NCBI GenBank assembly: GCA_964291275.2
Contig: OZ219799.1
Location: 1,860,001-1,924,000 of the forward strand
Direction of reading: 5' to 3'
Source: Bin80 sp964291275
GTDB taxonomy: Bacteria; Bacteroidota; Rhodothermia; Rhodothermales; Bin80
DNA: 64,000 nt
Under the pieces are notes generated by a model that did not search any database, was not told the DNA's origin, and saw nothing but the letters and a program-made list of their open reading frames with translations. The stretch's first letter is position 1; the number at the start of each line of letters is the position of its first letter. Positions 16,609 through 25,097 of this stretch are shown here, in pieces. Position numbers and translations under genes: made by a program.

Positions 16609-18194
16609 GGTTGTTCTCTGATCATGGCAGCTCCTTTTTCACCAATCATAATGGAAGTTGCCTGTGTGTTGCCGCTGATTAGGCGGGGCATTATGGATGC
16701 GTCAATCACGCGAAGAGCATCAACACCTCGTACGCGAAGCTGCGTGTCTACTACAGCCTCGTCGTCAGTTCCCATCTTACAGGATCCCACAGGGTGGTAA
16801 TCATTTTTTGCCCATTTTCGGATATAGGTCCCAATTTCTTCCTCGCTCTGTGTTTCTGGTCCAGGCAGGATCTCTTTAGCAATGTACGGGCGGAAAGAAG
16901 GTGCAGCCAATATGCGTCGCCCCCATTTGAAACCTTCCATGGATACCTTAAGATCGTATGGATCATCCAGAAAATTTGGATCAATCGCGGGATCATCAAA
17001 TGGATCACTGCTACGCAGTGTTACAGATCCAATGCTGCGTGGGCGCAGGTTACAGGTATTGATTGTTAAACCGTGACCTTTGATGGTCATTCGACCATGG
17101 TCCACTACGTATGCGGGCAGACAGTGAATCTGTATATCAGGGGATCGAACTTCGGGCGAGCTTTTGAGAAAACAACCGGCTTCACACACAGAGGCGGTTA
17201 CCGGTCCAGTCTTGTACAGCAGATACTGAATACCGTGCAGGAGTGCTCTATTCCAGCGGTCGTGTCCGTTATAGCTGATGGGTTTACTGGAAGATGCAGC
17301 CAGATACACGTCCATATGATCCTGGAAATTTCTGCCAACGCCCGGCAGGTCGTGTTGTACGGAAATTCCAAGGGCTTTTAATTCATCTGCAGGTCCGACG
17401 CCTGAAAGCAGCAGGAGCTTTGGAGAATTGACCGCTCCGCCGCTGACTACAATCTCTCGTTCCGCATGAGCCCGGACGCGTTTGCCGTTCTGGACGTACT
17501 CAATTCCGGTTGCCCGACCGCTTTGAAGAAGCACGCTTGTAGCAACCGCCCGGGTTTGAATTGTAAGATTGGGTTTGGGCGGGCGCAGAAACGCGGTTGC
17601 CGTGCTTTCCCGGCGCACATTGCGTTGGGTGACCTGGTAATAGCTCACTCCTGACTGGTGGGCACCGTTCAAGTCGGGGTTATAGGGGATGCCGACCTCC
17701 TGTGCTGATCTGACGAACGCGCGTGTCAGTAGATTTGACTGGACCTGATCTGCGACATTTAATGGACCACCTTGTCCATGGTACTCGTCCACAAAACGCT
17801 CGTTGTTTTCGGACTTCTTAAAATATGGAAGTACATCTGTATAACCCCAACCATCGCAGCCCAGTCCACGCCATTCTTCGTAGTCCAGGCGATGTCCTCG
17901 GATGTAGATCATTGCGTTAATGGACGTACTGCCCCCTAGTGTACGTCCTTGGGGGTAGTGCATTTCGCGGTCGTTCAGACGCTTCTGGGGTACGGTTTTG
18001 AAGCACCAGTTCACATTTTTACCAGTGAGTTTGGCAAAACCTGCCGGCATGTGGATGAGTGGAGAACGATCGGGTGGTCCGGCTTCGAGCAGCAGTACCC
18101 GGGTATGTCGATCTTCGGCGAGACGGTGAGCTATAACACATCCTGCCGCCCCTGCCCCCACAATCACATAATCGAACGAATTCTGGTGTGGCAT
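16605..18194 (-). CDS. Choline dehydrogenase-like GMC oxidoreductase
   Basis: With the start at the ATG 4 bases after the enoyl-CoA hydratase stop, the protein has 529 aa, the usual BetA-like length. A longer upstream frame would overlap that gene and is not supported. FDYVIVGAGAAGCVIAHRL is the ADP-binding fold, HYPQGRTLGGSTSINAMIY the GMC signature 1, and SGGAVNSPKLLLLSGVGP signature 2. HPVGSCKMG and SGNTQATSIMIGEKGA carry the catalytic His and Asn. Such enzymes oxidise primary alcohols to aldehydes, which the next gene product could take further. True choline specificity is not proven, and BetA-like annotations are often too narrow. Confidence 0.88.
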   Translation of the reverse strand: MPHQNSFDYVIVGAGAAGCVIAHRLAEDRHTRVLLLEAGPPDRSPLIHMPAGFAKLTGKNVNWCFKTVPQKRLNDREMHYPQGRTLGGSTSINAMIYIRGHRLDYEEWRGLGCDGWGYTDVLPYFKKSENNERFVDEYHGQGGPLNVADQVQSNLLTRAFVRSAQEVGIPYNPDLNGAHQSGVSYYQVTQRNVRRESTATAFLRPPKPNLTIQTRAVATSVLLQSGRATGIEYVQNGKRVRAHAEREIVVSGGAVNSPKLLLLSGVGPADELKALGISVQHDLPGVGRNFQDHMDVYLAASSSKPISYNGHDRWNRALLHGIQYLLYKTGPVTASVCEAGCFLKSSPEVRSPDIQIHCLPAYVVDHGRMTIKGHGLTINTCNLRPRSIGSVTLRSSDPFDDPAIDPNFLDDPYDLKVSMEGFKWGRRILAAPSFRPYIAKEILPGPETQSEEEIGTYIRKWAKNDYHPVGSCKMGTDDEAVVDTQLRVRGVDALRVIDASIMPRLISGNTQATSIMIGEKGAAMIREQP

Positions 18195-18198
18195 GACG

Positions 18199-18957
18199 TT
18201 AGGTTCCCTTATAGTCAGGCTTTCGGCGCTCAGAGAAGCTTTGCACACCTTCTTGACCATCGTCCGTGTATGCGCTGAGTGCGCCTGCAATGGATTCAAG
18301 GGGTGCACAGTTGGCATTCAAAATTTGTTTGGATATCTGTACAGCTATGGGAGCATTGTTGGAGATAGTTGCTATCAGCTTACTTGCTGCATGGGGTAAT
18401 TGATCGGGTGAACACACCTTAGTCACAAGCCCCCAAGCGAGGGCAGTCTGTGCATCGATAGGATTACCGGTCAGGATCATCATTTTGGCGCGGGCAATTC
18501 CGATTATTTTCGATAATCTGGCTGTCCCACCCCAACCAGGGACGGCTGCGATTTTAACCTCAGGCATTGCAAAAGAGGCCGTGCTTGCAGCGATTCGAAT
18601 ATCGCATGCAAGAGCAAGTTCAAGCCCGCCGCCGAACGCATATCCGTTCATAAGAGCAATTACGGGTTGACGCAGGTTTGCCAGACGCGAAAAAATTCGT
18701 TGACCCTTGGGAATCCATTCGTTCCACATACCGAGAGCATCCAGTGCGCCCCATGCTTTGATGTCAGCGCCCGCGCAGAATGCTTTGTCTCCTGCCCCTG
18801 AAAGTGTCACGACCCGAATCTCCCTGTTGGATTCAAGAGTAGCCAGGTGGGCATCCAGAGCTTCCAGCATCGAAGGATTAATGGCATTACGTTTTTCTTG
18901 GCGATCAAGCGTTAGCTTTGCCACAGGTTCACAAACTTCAAGATGGACGTTACTCAT
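18199..18957 (-). CDS. Enoyl-CoA hydratase/isomerase family protein
   Basis: A 252-aa crotonase-fold protein of typical length. The oxyanion-hole segments are visible: FCAGADIKAWG and GYAFGGGLELALACD. The catalytic region AMPEVKIAAVPGWGGTARL retains Glu at the first acid position and has Gly-Trp-Gly where many hydratases have a second Glu, so hydratase versus isomerase activity is open. It would act on a CoA thioester, probably one made by the CoA-transferase encoded 5 bases upstream. The C-terminal ERRKPDYKGT is typical of the family. Cytoplasmic. Confidence 0.88.
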   Translation of the reverse strand: MSNVHLEVCEPVAKLTLDRQEKRNAINPSMLEALDAHLATLESNREIRVVTLSGAGDKAFCAGADIKAWGALDALGMWNEWIPKGQRIFSRLANLRQPVIALMNGYAFGGGLELALACDIRIAASTASFAMPEVKIAAVPGWGGTARLSKIIGIARAKMMILTGNPIDAQTALAWGLVTKVCSPDQLPHAASKLIATISNNAPIAVQISKQILNANCAPLESIAGALSAYTDDGQEGVQSFSERRKPDYKGT

Positions 18958-18962
18958 TGTAC

Positions 18963-20537
18963 CTAAGACAGTTGGAGGTTCATAGGCGCGGGATCATATA
19001 GTCGGGAATCCATAATGCTCAATGAAGGGCTAACCTTAAGCTTCAGGACGGTTTGTGCCAGGACATCACGCTCAAGATCAATCCCCGGGGCAATCTCGGT
19101 CACAGTCAGTCCCTCGGGCAGCAGACGCAGCACACAACGTTCTGTAATGTAGGTGATCTGCTGCCCTAAGCGAAGGGCCCGGCGCCCGCTGAAAGAAACA
19201 TGTTCTACAGTCGGCACCAGTTTCTGGATTTTACCCTCCCTGAGAATGTTCAGCTTTCCTCCTTCGACGACAAGACGCAGTCCACCGGTTGTATATGTGC
19301 CGACAAACGTGAGGTTACGTGCACTGGTTGTGATGTCAATGAAGCCTCCTACGCCTGCAGTAACATGAGGGCGGGCAGCTAGGCGTGAGACATTGACGCA
19401 TCCCTGTTCATCAATTTGCATGAAAGACAGCAGGCTTTGATCAAACCTGCCGCCCTGGAAATAAGTGAACTGATCAGGTGATGCGAGGATGGCCTGTGCA
19501 CCGGAGGCACAGCCAAACTGAAAATCTAGGAGAGGGATACCCCCGACGGCCCCCTGTTCAATGACCCAGGTCACGGCATCAGACAATCCTTCTTCCAACA
19601 GGATGCGAGGTACCTGTGCGGATACTCCAAAGCCCAGATTTACTGCATCACCTTGCTGCAATTCCATTGCAGCCCGACGCGCCATAGGTTTGTACGCTCC
19701 CCAGGGCATGAGATCGTAGGTAATTCCCTTGGGGTATTTTTCACCGCTGATTGTCGGATCGTAGTCCGTGTTGGTGGTTTGCATCTGATCCGGCGCAGTG
19801 ACCACGTAGTCTACTACAACACCGGGTACTCTGACGTCCTGTGATTTTAATGTTCCGGAGTCTACCACACGTTTAACCTGGGCAATCACAATACCACCGT
19901 TGTTGTGAGCTGCAAGCGCTTGGTCGTAGATGCCGAGGAAACCCCCTTCGTGCTCTGTGGTAATGTTGCCATTCCTGTCTGCTGTTGTTCCTCGAATGAT
20001 AGCTACATCAACGGGTATTGATCGGTAAAACAGCCATTCATCATCATCAAAAGTAACCCGTTCAACGACACCGGGAGGGCTGCAGTCGTTCATCCGCGCA
20101 CCAAGAATCCGGGGATCAACAAACGTGTCCATCCCCACTTTGGTGAGTATTCCGGGTCTATGCGCTGCGGCTTCACGATGCATGTGATACAACACTCCAC
20201 TGGGCAGGTTATAGGCCTCGACACGGTTTTCGCCAATCATTTGCCATATCCTGGGGGAGGGCATAGAAGAGGGGCCGCTCGGCAAGGATCCAGCGACCAC
20301 ACGTTTCAGCAGGCCATCATAGGCTAAATGGTCAATCCCATCAATACCATACATATCACCTGCTGCAATGGGATGAATTGTGGTTATTCTGCGTGGTTGA
20401 CCTGTATTGGCGAAGCGTTGGCCGATAGCAGACAGCATTGTATCAGGACAGCCCAGACCACTTGATGAGCTCACGGTTACGACCGCGTCATTTTTGATCT
20501 GCTCGGCGGCAAAGGCGAATGAGCAAAACTCAGGCAT
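18963..20537 (-). CDS. Acyl-CoA:acetate/3-ketoacid CoA-transferase, fused subunits
   Basis: A 524-aa family I CoA-transferase with both subunits in one chain, as in the YdiF/acetate CoA-transferase group. The N-terminal half carries the CoA-binding layout and the C-terminal half carries the catalytic Glu in WVIEQGAVGGIPLLDFQFG (about residue 338). Members transfer CoA between short-chain acids such as acetate, propionate, crotonate or acetoacetate. It would activate an acid, possibly the product of the aldehyde dehydrogenase, for the hydratase. It overlaps the stop of the upstream Gfo/Idh gene by 8 bases. Confidence 0.88.
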   Translation of the reverse strand: MPEFCSFAFAAEQIKNDAVVTVSSSSGLGCPDTMLSAIGQRFANTGQPRRITTIHPIAAGDMYGIDGIDHLAYDGLLKRVVAGSLPSGPSSMPSPRIWQMIGENRVEAYNLPSGVLYHMHREAAAHRPGILTKVGMDTFVDPRILGARMNDCSPPGVVERVTFDDDEWLFYRSIPVDVAIIRGTTADRNGNITTEHEGGFLGIYDQALAAHNNGGIVIAQVKRVVDSGTLKSQDVRVPGVVVDYVVTAPDQMQTTNTDYDPTISGEKYPKGITYDLMPWGAYKPMARRAAMELQQGDAVNLGFGVSAQVPRILLEEGLSDAVTWVIEQGAVGGIPLLDFQFGCASGAQAILASPDQFTYFQGGRFDQSLLSFMQIDEQGCVNVSRLAARPHVTAGVGGFIDITTSARNLTFVGTYTTGGLRLVVEGGKLNILREGKIQKLVPTVEHVSFSGRRALRLGQQITYITERCVLRLLPEGLTVTEIAPGIDLERDVLAQTVLKLKVSPSLSIMDSRLYDPAPMNLQLS

Positions 20538-21543
20538 AGGTTACTTTGACGTGTGAACTCGTTTGCGCTGCCTGTTCGACTGCCAAGGCAACGGCGAGCG
20601 AACGAATGCCATCCTCGGCTGTTGCTGCGGGAGTTCCATTGCCCTGAACTGCATTATTGAAGCATTTTACTGCACGTTCGTAAAGGTTGGTATGGGGTGG
20701 AAGCTCAACTTTTTCAACCTGATCACCACGGCGGAGGGTGATATTTCCAATGGGTTGCTGAGTCATGACATCTGTGGCAATCAAAGATCCGTTTGTGCCA
20801 TGAACTTGAAGTCCAGTTCCAGCGTGGCCAACTACGAATGAGTCATGGAATTGCGCCAGCGTGCCGTTGTTAAACCGCATAATACCCATTACCGTGTCGG
20901 CGATTCCGTGTTCTCCGAGGCCTTGAGCTGAAGTGAATGCCGTCACCGACTCAACCTCGTCATCCAAAATGAATCGAAGGGTATCTGTGTCATGAACGGT
21001 TATGTCCAGAACAACTCCGGCTCCGGTTGCGGGATCCTTGATCCGCCAGGTCTGCAAATGGGGTGGCAGCATCACAGCGTGGAACACTCGAACCGCGAGT
21101 GGCTGCCCGATTACACCGTTCTGGACAAGCGCCCGAATTTTGCGGTGAGTGACAGCATTACGCAGATGGTGATTGGTCCCCATGACTACGCCAGCTGTTG
21201 TGCAGGCTTGAGCCATTTGTTGTGCGTCGGCAAGTGATAGGGCAAGGGGTTTCTCACAGAGCACATGTTTTTGGGCCGCCGCAGCGGCCAGTGTTTGTGG
21301 CTTATGCAGCTCATTGGTGGTCCCCACGTAGACTACATCTATGTCTGGATCTGCCAGAAATTGATCAAGATCTGTATATGTGCTTGCAATGCCGAATTGT
21401 GCTTTATAATCCTGTCCGCGCTGATGAGATCGACTCAGAATGGCGGTTACCTGGCTTTCGGGGTTCGCATTAATGGCATCGATCATCCATTCCTTGGCGA
21501 TCGTGCTTGCACCGATAATTCCCCAGTTGATAGACGACTTCAC
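20530..21543 (-). CDS. Gfo/Idh/MocA-family oxidoreductase
   Basis: A roughly 337-aa dehydrogenase from a GTG start; an ATG 57 bases upstream would add residues that precede the Rossmann fold and look non-conserved. NWGIIGASTIAKEW is the nucleotide-binding motif, followed by VYVGTTNELHKPQTLAAAA and the EKPLAL motif with the catalytic Lys. Family members oxidise or reduce sugars, inositols and related polyols with NAD(P). It is the first gene of the ten-gene operon and lies divergent to etfB with about 280 bases between starts. Promoters for both directions should be there, but none can be named with confidence. Confidence 0.85.
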   Translation of the reverse strand: MKSSINWGIIGASTIAKEWMIDAINANPESQVTAILSRSHQRGQDYKAQFGIASTYTDLDQFLADPDIDVVYVGTTNELHKPQTLAAAAAQKHVLCEKPLALSLADAQQMAQACTTAGVVMGTNHHLRNAVTHRKIRALVQNGVIGQPLAVRVFHAVMLPPHLQTWRIKDPATGAGVVLDITVHDTDTLRFILDDEVESVTAFTSAQGLGEHGIADTVMGIMRFNNGTLAQFHDSFVVGHAGTGLQVHGTNGSLIATDVMTQQPIGNITLRRGDQVEKVELPPHTNLYERAVKCFNNAVQGNGTPAATAEDGIRSLAVALAVEQAAQTSSHVKVTYA

Positions 21544-21823
21544 TTTCTGTTTTGGATGGTTGTGATTGGGAGCGTGGATAAAATAACTGATCAGGTGCAA
21601 TCAACGCACATGCACAGGTAGATTGCAGAAACCCTTTGGATCCCGGATAAGTCTAGCTTCGTTGTGGTATAACCATCGGGTTGACTGAGCACGTCGTTTT
21701 ACGTACGATTGTGGTGATGTGTGATCAACACGTCGTATCAGTGTATTCGAGTATGTCCAGGGGAGCCTGTGAATTACCTCAATATTTTCTCGAATTAACA
21801 ATTGAAATTCCTGAATTGGATAA

Positions 21824-22573
21824 ATGAATATAGCCGTATGCATTAAGCAGACAGCCGATACGGAATCCCGCCCCACATTGAGCGCTGATGGGTCCCGTGT
21901 TGAGGAAGAGGGCCTGGTCTGGATAATAAATCCGCATGACGAGTCTGCCATTGAGGTAGCGGTGCGTCTGCGTGATGAGCGGGGTGGTACAGTCACGCTC
22001 TTTGCCCTCGGACCGGATCGCGTAGAAAGCTCACTCAGGCAGGGCTTAGCCATAGGTGCCGACTTTGCTGTTCATCTTCAGTGTGATGCTATGCCGGATG
22101 ATCCAAAGACTGTCGCAGGTGCGCTCGCAAACAGTATTAGTACGCGTGATTTCGACTTGGTTCTAACGGGGGAGGTAGCCATCGACGGTGCAGGAGCTCA
22201 AGTGCCGCAGCGGTTAGGGGTACTGCTCAATTGGCCATGCGTTACCGGGGTTGAAGAACTGGAAGTAACCTCAGATGGATTGACCGCCCGACATCCTGTT
22301 GAGCAGGGTGACGAAATTCACATATGCAATCTGCCGGCAATCATCGGCATTAATCGCCGGATTGGTGAACCGCGCTACCCATCCTTCAGAGGTATTATGA
22401 AGGCAAAGCGTAAGCCCATAGAAAAAGAGGCAGCTGTACTTGAGTTTGCTCAACTTCGGATTGAGTCATTGGCTTTGCCGGCATCAAGGTCAGAAGGTGA
22501 AATTTTGACTTACGAAGATGGGGTTGCAGCGCGAGTCGTCGCGCTCTTGCGTGAGGAGGCAAAAGTTATCTGA
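21824..22573 (+). CDS. etfB: Electron transfer flavoprotein subunit beta
   Basis: A 249-aa protein starting MNIAVCIKQTADTESRP, with the ETF-beta signature VLTGEVAIDGAGAQVPQRLG and the recognition loop region LNWPCVTGVEEL. ETF-beta binds AMP and pairs with the alpha subunit to carry electrons from acyl-CoA and other flavin dehydrogenases to the quinone pool. It is followed after 7 bases by etfA. Being divergent from an operon with CoA-thioester and GMC flavoenzymes, it may accept electrons from that pathway; this is inference. The internal loop 190-200 (IMKAKRKP) is the usual ETF-beta motif. Confidence 0.94.
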   Translation: MNIAVCIKQTADTESRPTLSADGSRVEEEGLVWIINPHDESAIEVAVRLRDERGGTVTLFALGPDRVESSLRQGLAIGADFAVHLQCDAMPDDPKTVAGALANSISTRDFDLVLTGEVAIDGAGAQVPQRLGVLLNWPCVTGVEELEVTSDGLTARHPVEQGDEIHICNLPAIIGINRRIGEPRYPSFRGIMKAKRKPIEKEAAVLEFAQLRIESLALPASRSEGEILTYEDGVAARVVALLREEAKVI

Positions 22574-22580
22574 GAGTAAA

Positions 22581-23534
22581 ATGTTCAAAGTTCTGGTTAT
22601 AGCAGAATCGAGCGGCGCTCGCCTGACCATATCAACCCTGGAAGTATGCAGGGCTGCGTCCGAACTCTCAATGCGTTTGGGCGGTCACTGGGAGATGCTG
22701 GTTGATCATCGGGCCGCAGAAGCCGCTGGTGCTATCGCTCCGAGGGTCTCTTCTCTTGATCTGCAGGGAATCGCATATCCGGGCCCTGAGATGCTGTCTG
22801 ATATTGTAGCCCAAGTCACAGAGGCGGTGGATCTGGTCATCATGCCGGCCACGTCAACGGGCAAAGATGTGATGGGGCGGCTGGCCCAGAAGCTAGATGC
22901 TCCACTTGCACAGGACTGTATGGGTTTCGAGGTGGTCGCGGGCAGACCTGTATTCAAACGAGCACTGTACGGGGGGAAGGTGACAGCAAATGTAGAACTG
23001 TCAGGAAAGCTGACCTTGGTCAGTTTTCGACCAAGAGCCTACGCACCAATTCAGCAATCAGATGAATTTGTGAAAGCGAGTCCATGTATGGTGAGCATTC
23101 CCGAATTGATGGCCGCGGTCAAACTTCAGCCAAAAGATTCAAGCGAGCGTCCTGATGTGACGGAAGCCTCAATTGTGGTCAGTGGAGGTCGGGGTCTGCA
23201 GGGGCCAGAGAACTGGTATGTGCTTGAGGATCTACTGGATACACTTGGCCCGAATGCTGCCTTGGCCTGTTCGCGTCCGGTGAGCGATGAGAATTGGCGC
23301 CCGCACAGCGAACATGTGGGCCAGACTGGCCGTGCGGTCGCCCCCGATCTATATATCGCAGTGGGGATTTCGGGGGCAACGCAGCACGTGGCTGGTATCG
23401 TCCGCTCGAAGTGTATTCTTGCAATTAACAAGGATCCGGCGGCACCGATTTTCAAAGTTGCCGATTATGGCATCGTCGGAGATTTGTTTGAAGTCGTTCC
23501 GGCACTTGCGGCTGCCATCCGTCGTGGAGCATAG
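22581..23534 (+). CDS. etfA: Electron transfer flavoprotein subunit alpha
   Basis: A 317-aa protein when started at MFKVLVIAESSG; an upstream in-frame start would overlap etfB and is not favoured. The FAD-binding C-terminal domain is seen in VVSGGRGLQGPENW, ACSRPVSDENW, VGQTGRAVAPDLYIAVGISG and AINKDPAAPIFKVADYGIVGD, all hallmarks of ETF-alpha. It forms the heterodimer with EtfB and passes electrons to ETF-ubiquinone oxidoreductase, not encoded here. The gene is 7 bases after etfB. Confidence 0.95.
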   Translation: MFKVLVIAESSGARLTISTLEVCRAASELSMRLGGHWEMLVDHRAAEAAGAIAPRVSSLDLQGIAYPGPEMLSDIVAQVTEAVDLVIMPATSTGKDVMGRLAQKLDAPLAQDCMGFEVVAGRPVFKRALYGGKVTANVELSGKLTLVSFRPRAYAPIQQSDEFVKASPCMVSIPELMAAVKLQPKDSSERPDVTEASIVVSGGRGLQGPENWYVLEDLLDTLGPNAALACSRPVSDENWRPHSEHVGQTGRAVAPDLYIAVGISGATQHVAGIVRSKCILAINKDPAAPIFKVADYGIVGDLFEVVPALAAAIRRGA

Positions 23535-23644
23535 CCTGATTTGTGCGGCTGCTGAAGATTGTATTTAGCTGGTCTGTACCAATGATTGGCGTGGAACAGT
23601 CAACGCTCGCCTCCCTGGTTAAAGGGGAAAGCCGGGTCGTCAAC

Positions 23645-24745
23645 TCAATTGAGCAATAAGCCAAGGAGTGCACCGCCTGCGACGAGCCAGACTGCGTTTA
23701 CCTTGAAGCGCAGACTCGCAACTGTGGCAAGCAGAAAGATCACTGCGGGTGCCCAGCCAGTCAGTACACTAACCCCTAATCGTATCGTCACTACCAGCAT
23801 AAGTGCAACTGCACTGACGTTTACAGCATCCAAAAATGATCCCATGAGAGCTGACTTCCGCAGACGGGGAATCAGTGGGTTCAGAATACTGACGAACACA
23901 AAGGACGGCAGGAATATCGCTACAGTGGCCATTATTCCGCCCTGCCAGCCCCCTAGGAATACGCCAATAAATGTAGCAGTAGTGAGCACAGGCCCGGGAG
24001 TGAATTGACCGATAGCTACTGCGTCCAGTAATTGCTGTTCGGTCAGCCAGCCATAAGTCTGTACTAGGCCTCCCTCCAGAAAGGCGATAAGGACATAACC
24101 GCTTCCATACAGTACAGCACCAACCTTGAGGAAGAACCATCCCAAGTTCCAGATGCTGTATTCCACCTTGGGAGTCTGCAGGAACCCAACAATAAAAGGC
24201 AGTACTCCGAGGGCTGCTAGACGGCGACGCCACAGGTAGAGTCCACCCAGACCGAGGATACCCCCACCCAGCATGGCGAGCACTTCATTCACCCCCAATA
24301 GCAACGCTATAGAGACAACAGCACCGATAGGGACCAGTGCCCAGGCCTTAACGGCGGATTTCCCTAAACGCCACAGCGCCCCCAGGATAATTGCGAGTAC
24401 AGCAGGCTTAATACCGCGAAGGAACGGTTCGACCTCTGGCACTTCACCATACGAGGCGTACAGCCATCCAAGTACGCCAGTCATGAGTGCTGCAGGCAGG
24501 ATGAAGCAGAGTCCTGCAACGACTAAACCCCCAAAACCACGCTGTTCATAGCCGACATGCATGGCCATCTCGGTGGAGTTTGGACCGGGAATCAGATTAG
24601 TTGCACCAACTAGATCTAAGAAATGCTCTCTTGTAAGCCATTTGCGTCGGGTGACCACCTCGTCATCCATCATTGCGATGACTGCCGCAGGTCCCCCAAA
24701 CCCGATGAAACCTAACTTGAGAAAAAGTTGTACCAACTCACCCAT
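23645..24745 (-). CDS. chrA: ChrA-family chromate/anion transporter
   Basis: About 366 aa from the preferred ATG, with two homologous halves of about six helices each. Each half opens with the ChrA-type motif: FLKLGFIGFGGPAAVIAM in the first and FFLKVGAVLYGSGYVLIAFL in the second. GPNSTEMAMHVGY and GQFTPGPVLTTATFIG are the conserved loops. Known members export chromate by exchange with sulfate or protons. Many environmental homologues have unknown substrates, so chromate is only a family-based guess. An ATG 39 bases upstream would overlap the divergent gene. It stands alone on the minus strand. Confidence 0.87.
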   Translation of the reverse strand: MGELVQLFLKLGFIGFGGPAAVIAMMDDEVVTRRKWLTREHFLDLVGATNLIPGPNSTEMAMHVGYEQRGFGGLVVAGLCFILPAALMTGVLGWLYASYGEVPEVEPFLRGIKPAVLAIILGALWRLGKSAVKAWALVPIGAVVSIALLLGVNEVLAMLGGGILGLGGLYLWRRRLAALGVLPFIVGFLQTPKVEYSIWNLGWFFLKVGAVLYGSGYVLIAFLEGGLVQTYGWLTEQQLLDAVAIGQFTPGPVLTTATFIGVFLGGWQGGIMATVAIFLPSFVFVSILNPLIPRLRKSALMGSFLDAVNVSAVALMLVVTIRLGVSVLTGWAPAVIFLLATVASLRFKVNAVWLVAGGALLGLLLN

Positions 24746-24761
24746 TACACGGTTAAATTTG

Positions 24762-25097
24762 ATGTCCCGGAAGATAGAGATCAATTACGACGATCAGTGC
24801 GTCTTTTGCCAGCGTTCGAGCAACTGGCTTCGTAAACGTGATCATAGGGGCCGTTTTTCATACGGGGCGCTCCCGCCCGGGGCATCGTTCGTTACTTTGC
24901 GTGACGAAGCGGGGACATGGCAGGCATCCACTGCTGCGCTGCGTGCATTGAGCCACTTGGGAGGCGGATGGCGCATAACAGCGTATGCACTGCTGATCAT
25001 TCCACGACCGATTCGTGATGCAGTTTACCAAGTTGTTGCTCGGAACCGGCGTCGACTGATCACTGATTGCGAAGCAACTCAAAATAGCGCTGAATGA
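24762..25097 (+). CDS. DCC-family thiol-disulfide oxidoreductase-like protein (DUF393)
   Basis: A 111-aa protein from the ATG that gives MSRKIEINYDDQCVFCQRSS. The DxxCxxC motif at its N-terminus (Asp-Gln-Cys-Val-Phe-Cys) defines the DUF393/DCC family. It is thioredoxin-like and probably redox-active, but physiological partners are unknown. Residues after 60 (WRITAYALLIIPRPIRDAVYQ) are typical for the family's C-terminal helix. It is divergent from chrA with only 16 bases between starts. Its last 38 bases overlap the end of the DUF4175 gene on the other strand. Confidence 0.8.
   Translation: MSRKIEINYDDQCVFCQRSSNWLRKRDHRGRFSYGALPPGASFVTLRDEAGTWQASTAALRALSHLGGGWRITAYALLIIPRPIRDAVYQVVARNRRRLITDCEATQNSAE

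Noticed and set aside
16605..18317. 570-aa version of the choline dehydrogenase-like protein
   Set aside because: The extra 41 residues overlap the enoyl-CoA hydratase gene and precede the conserved FAD motif; the later ATG fits gene spacing and family length.
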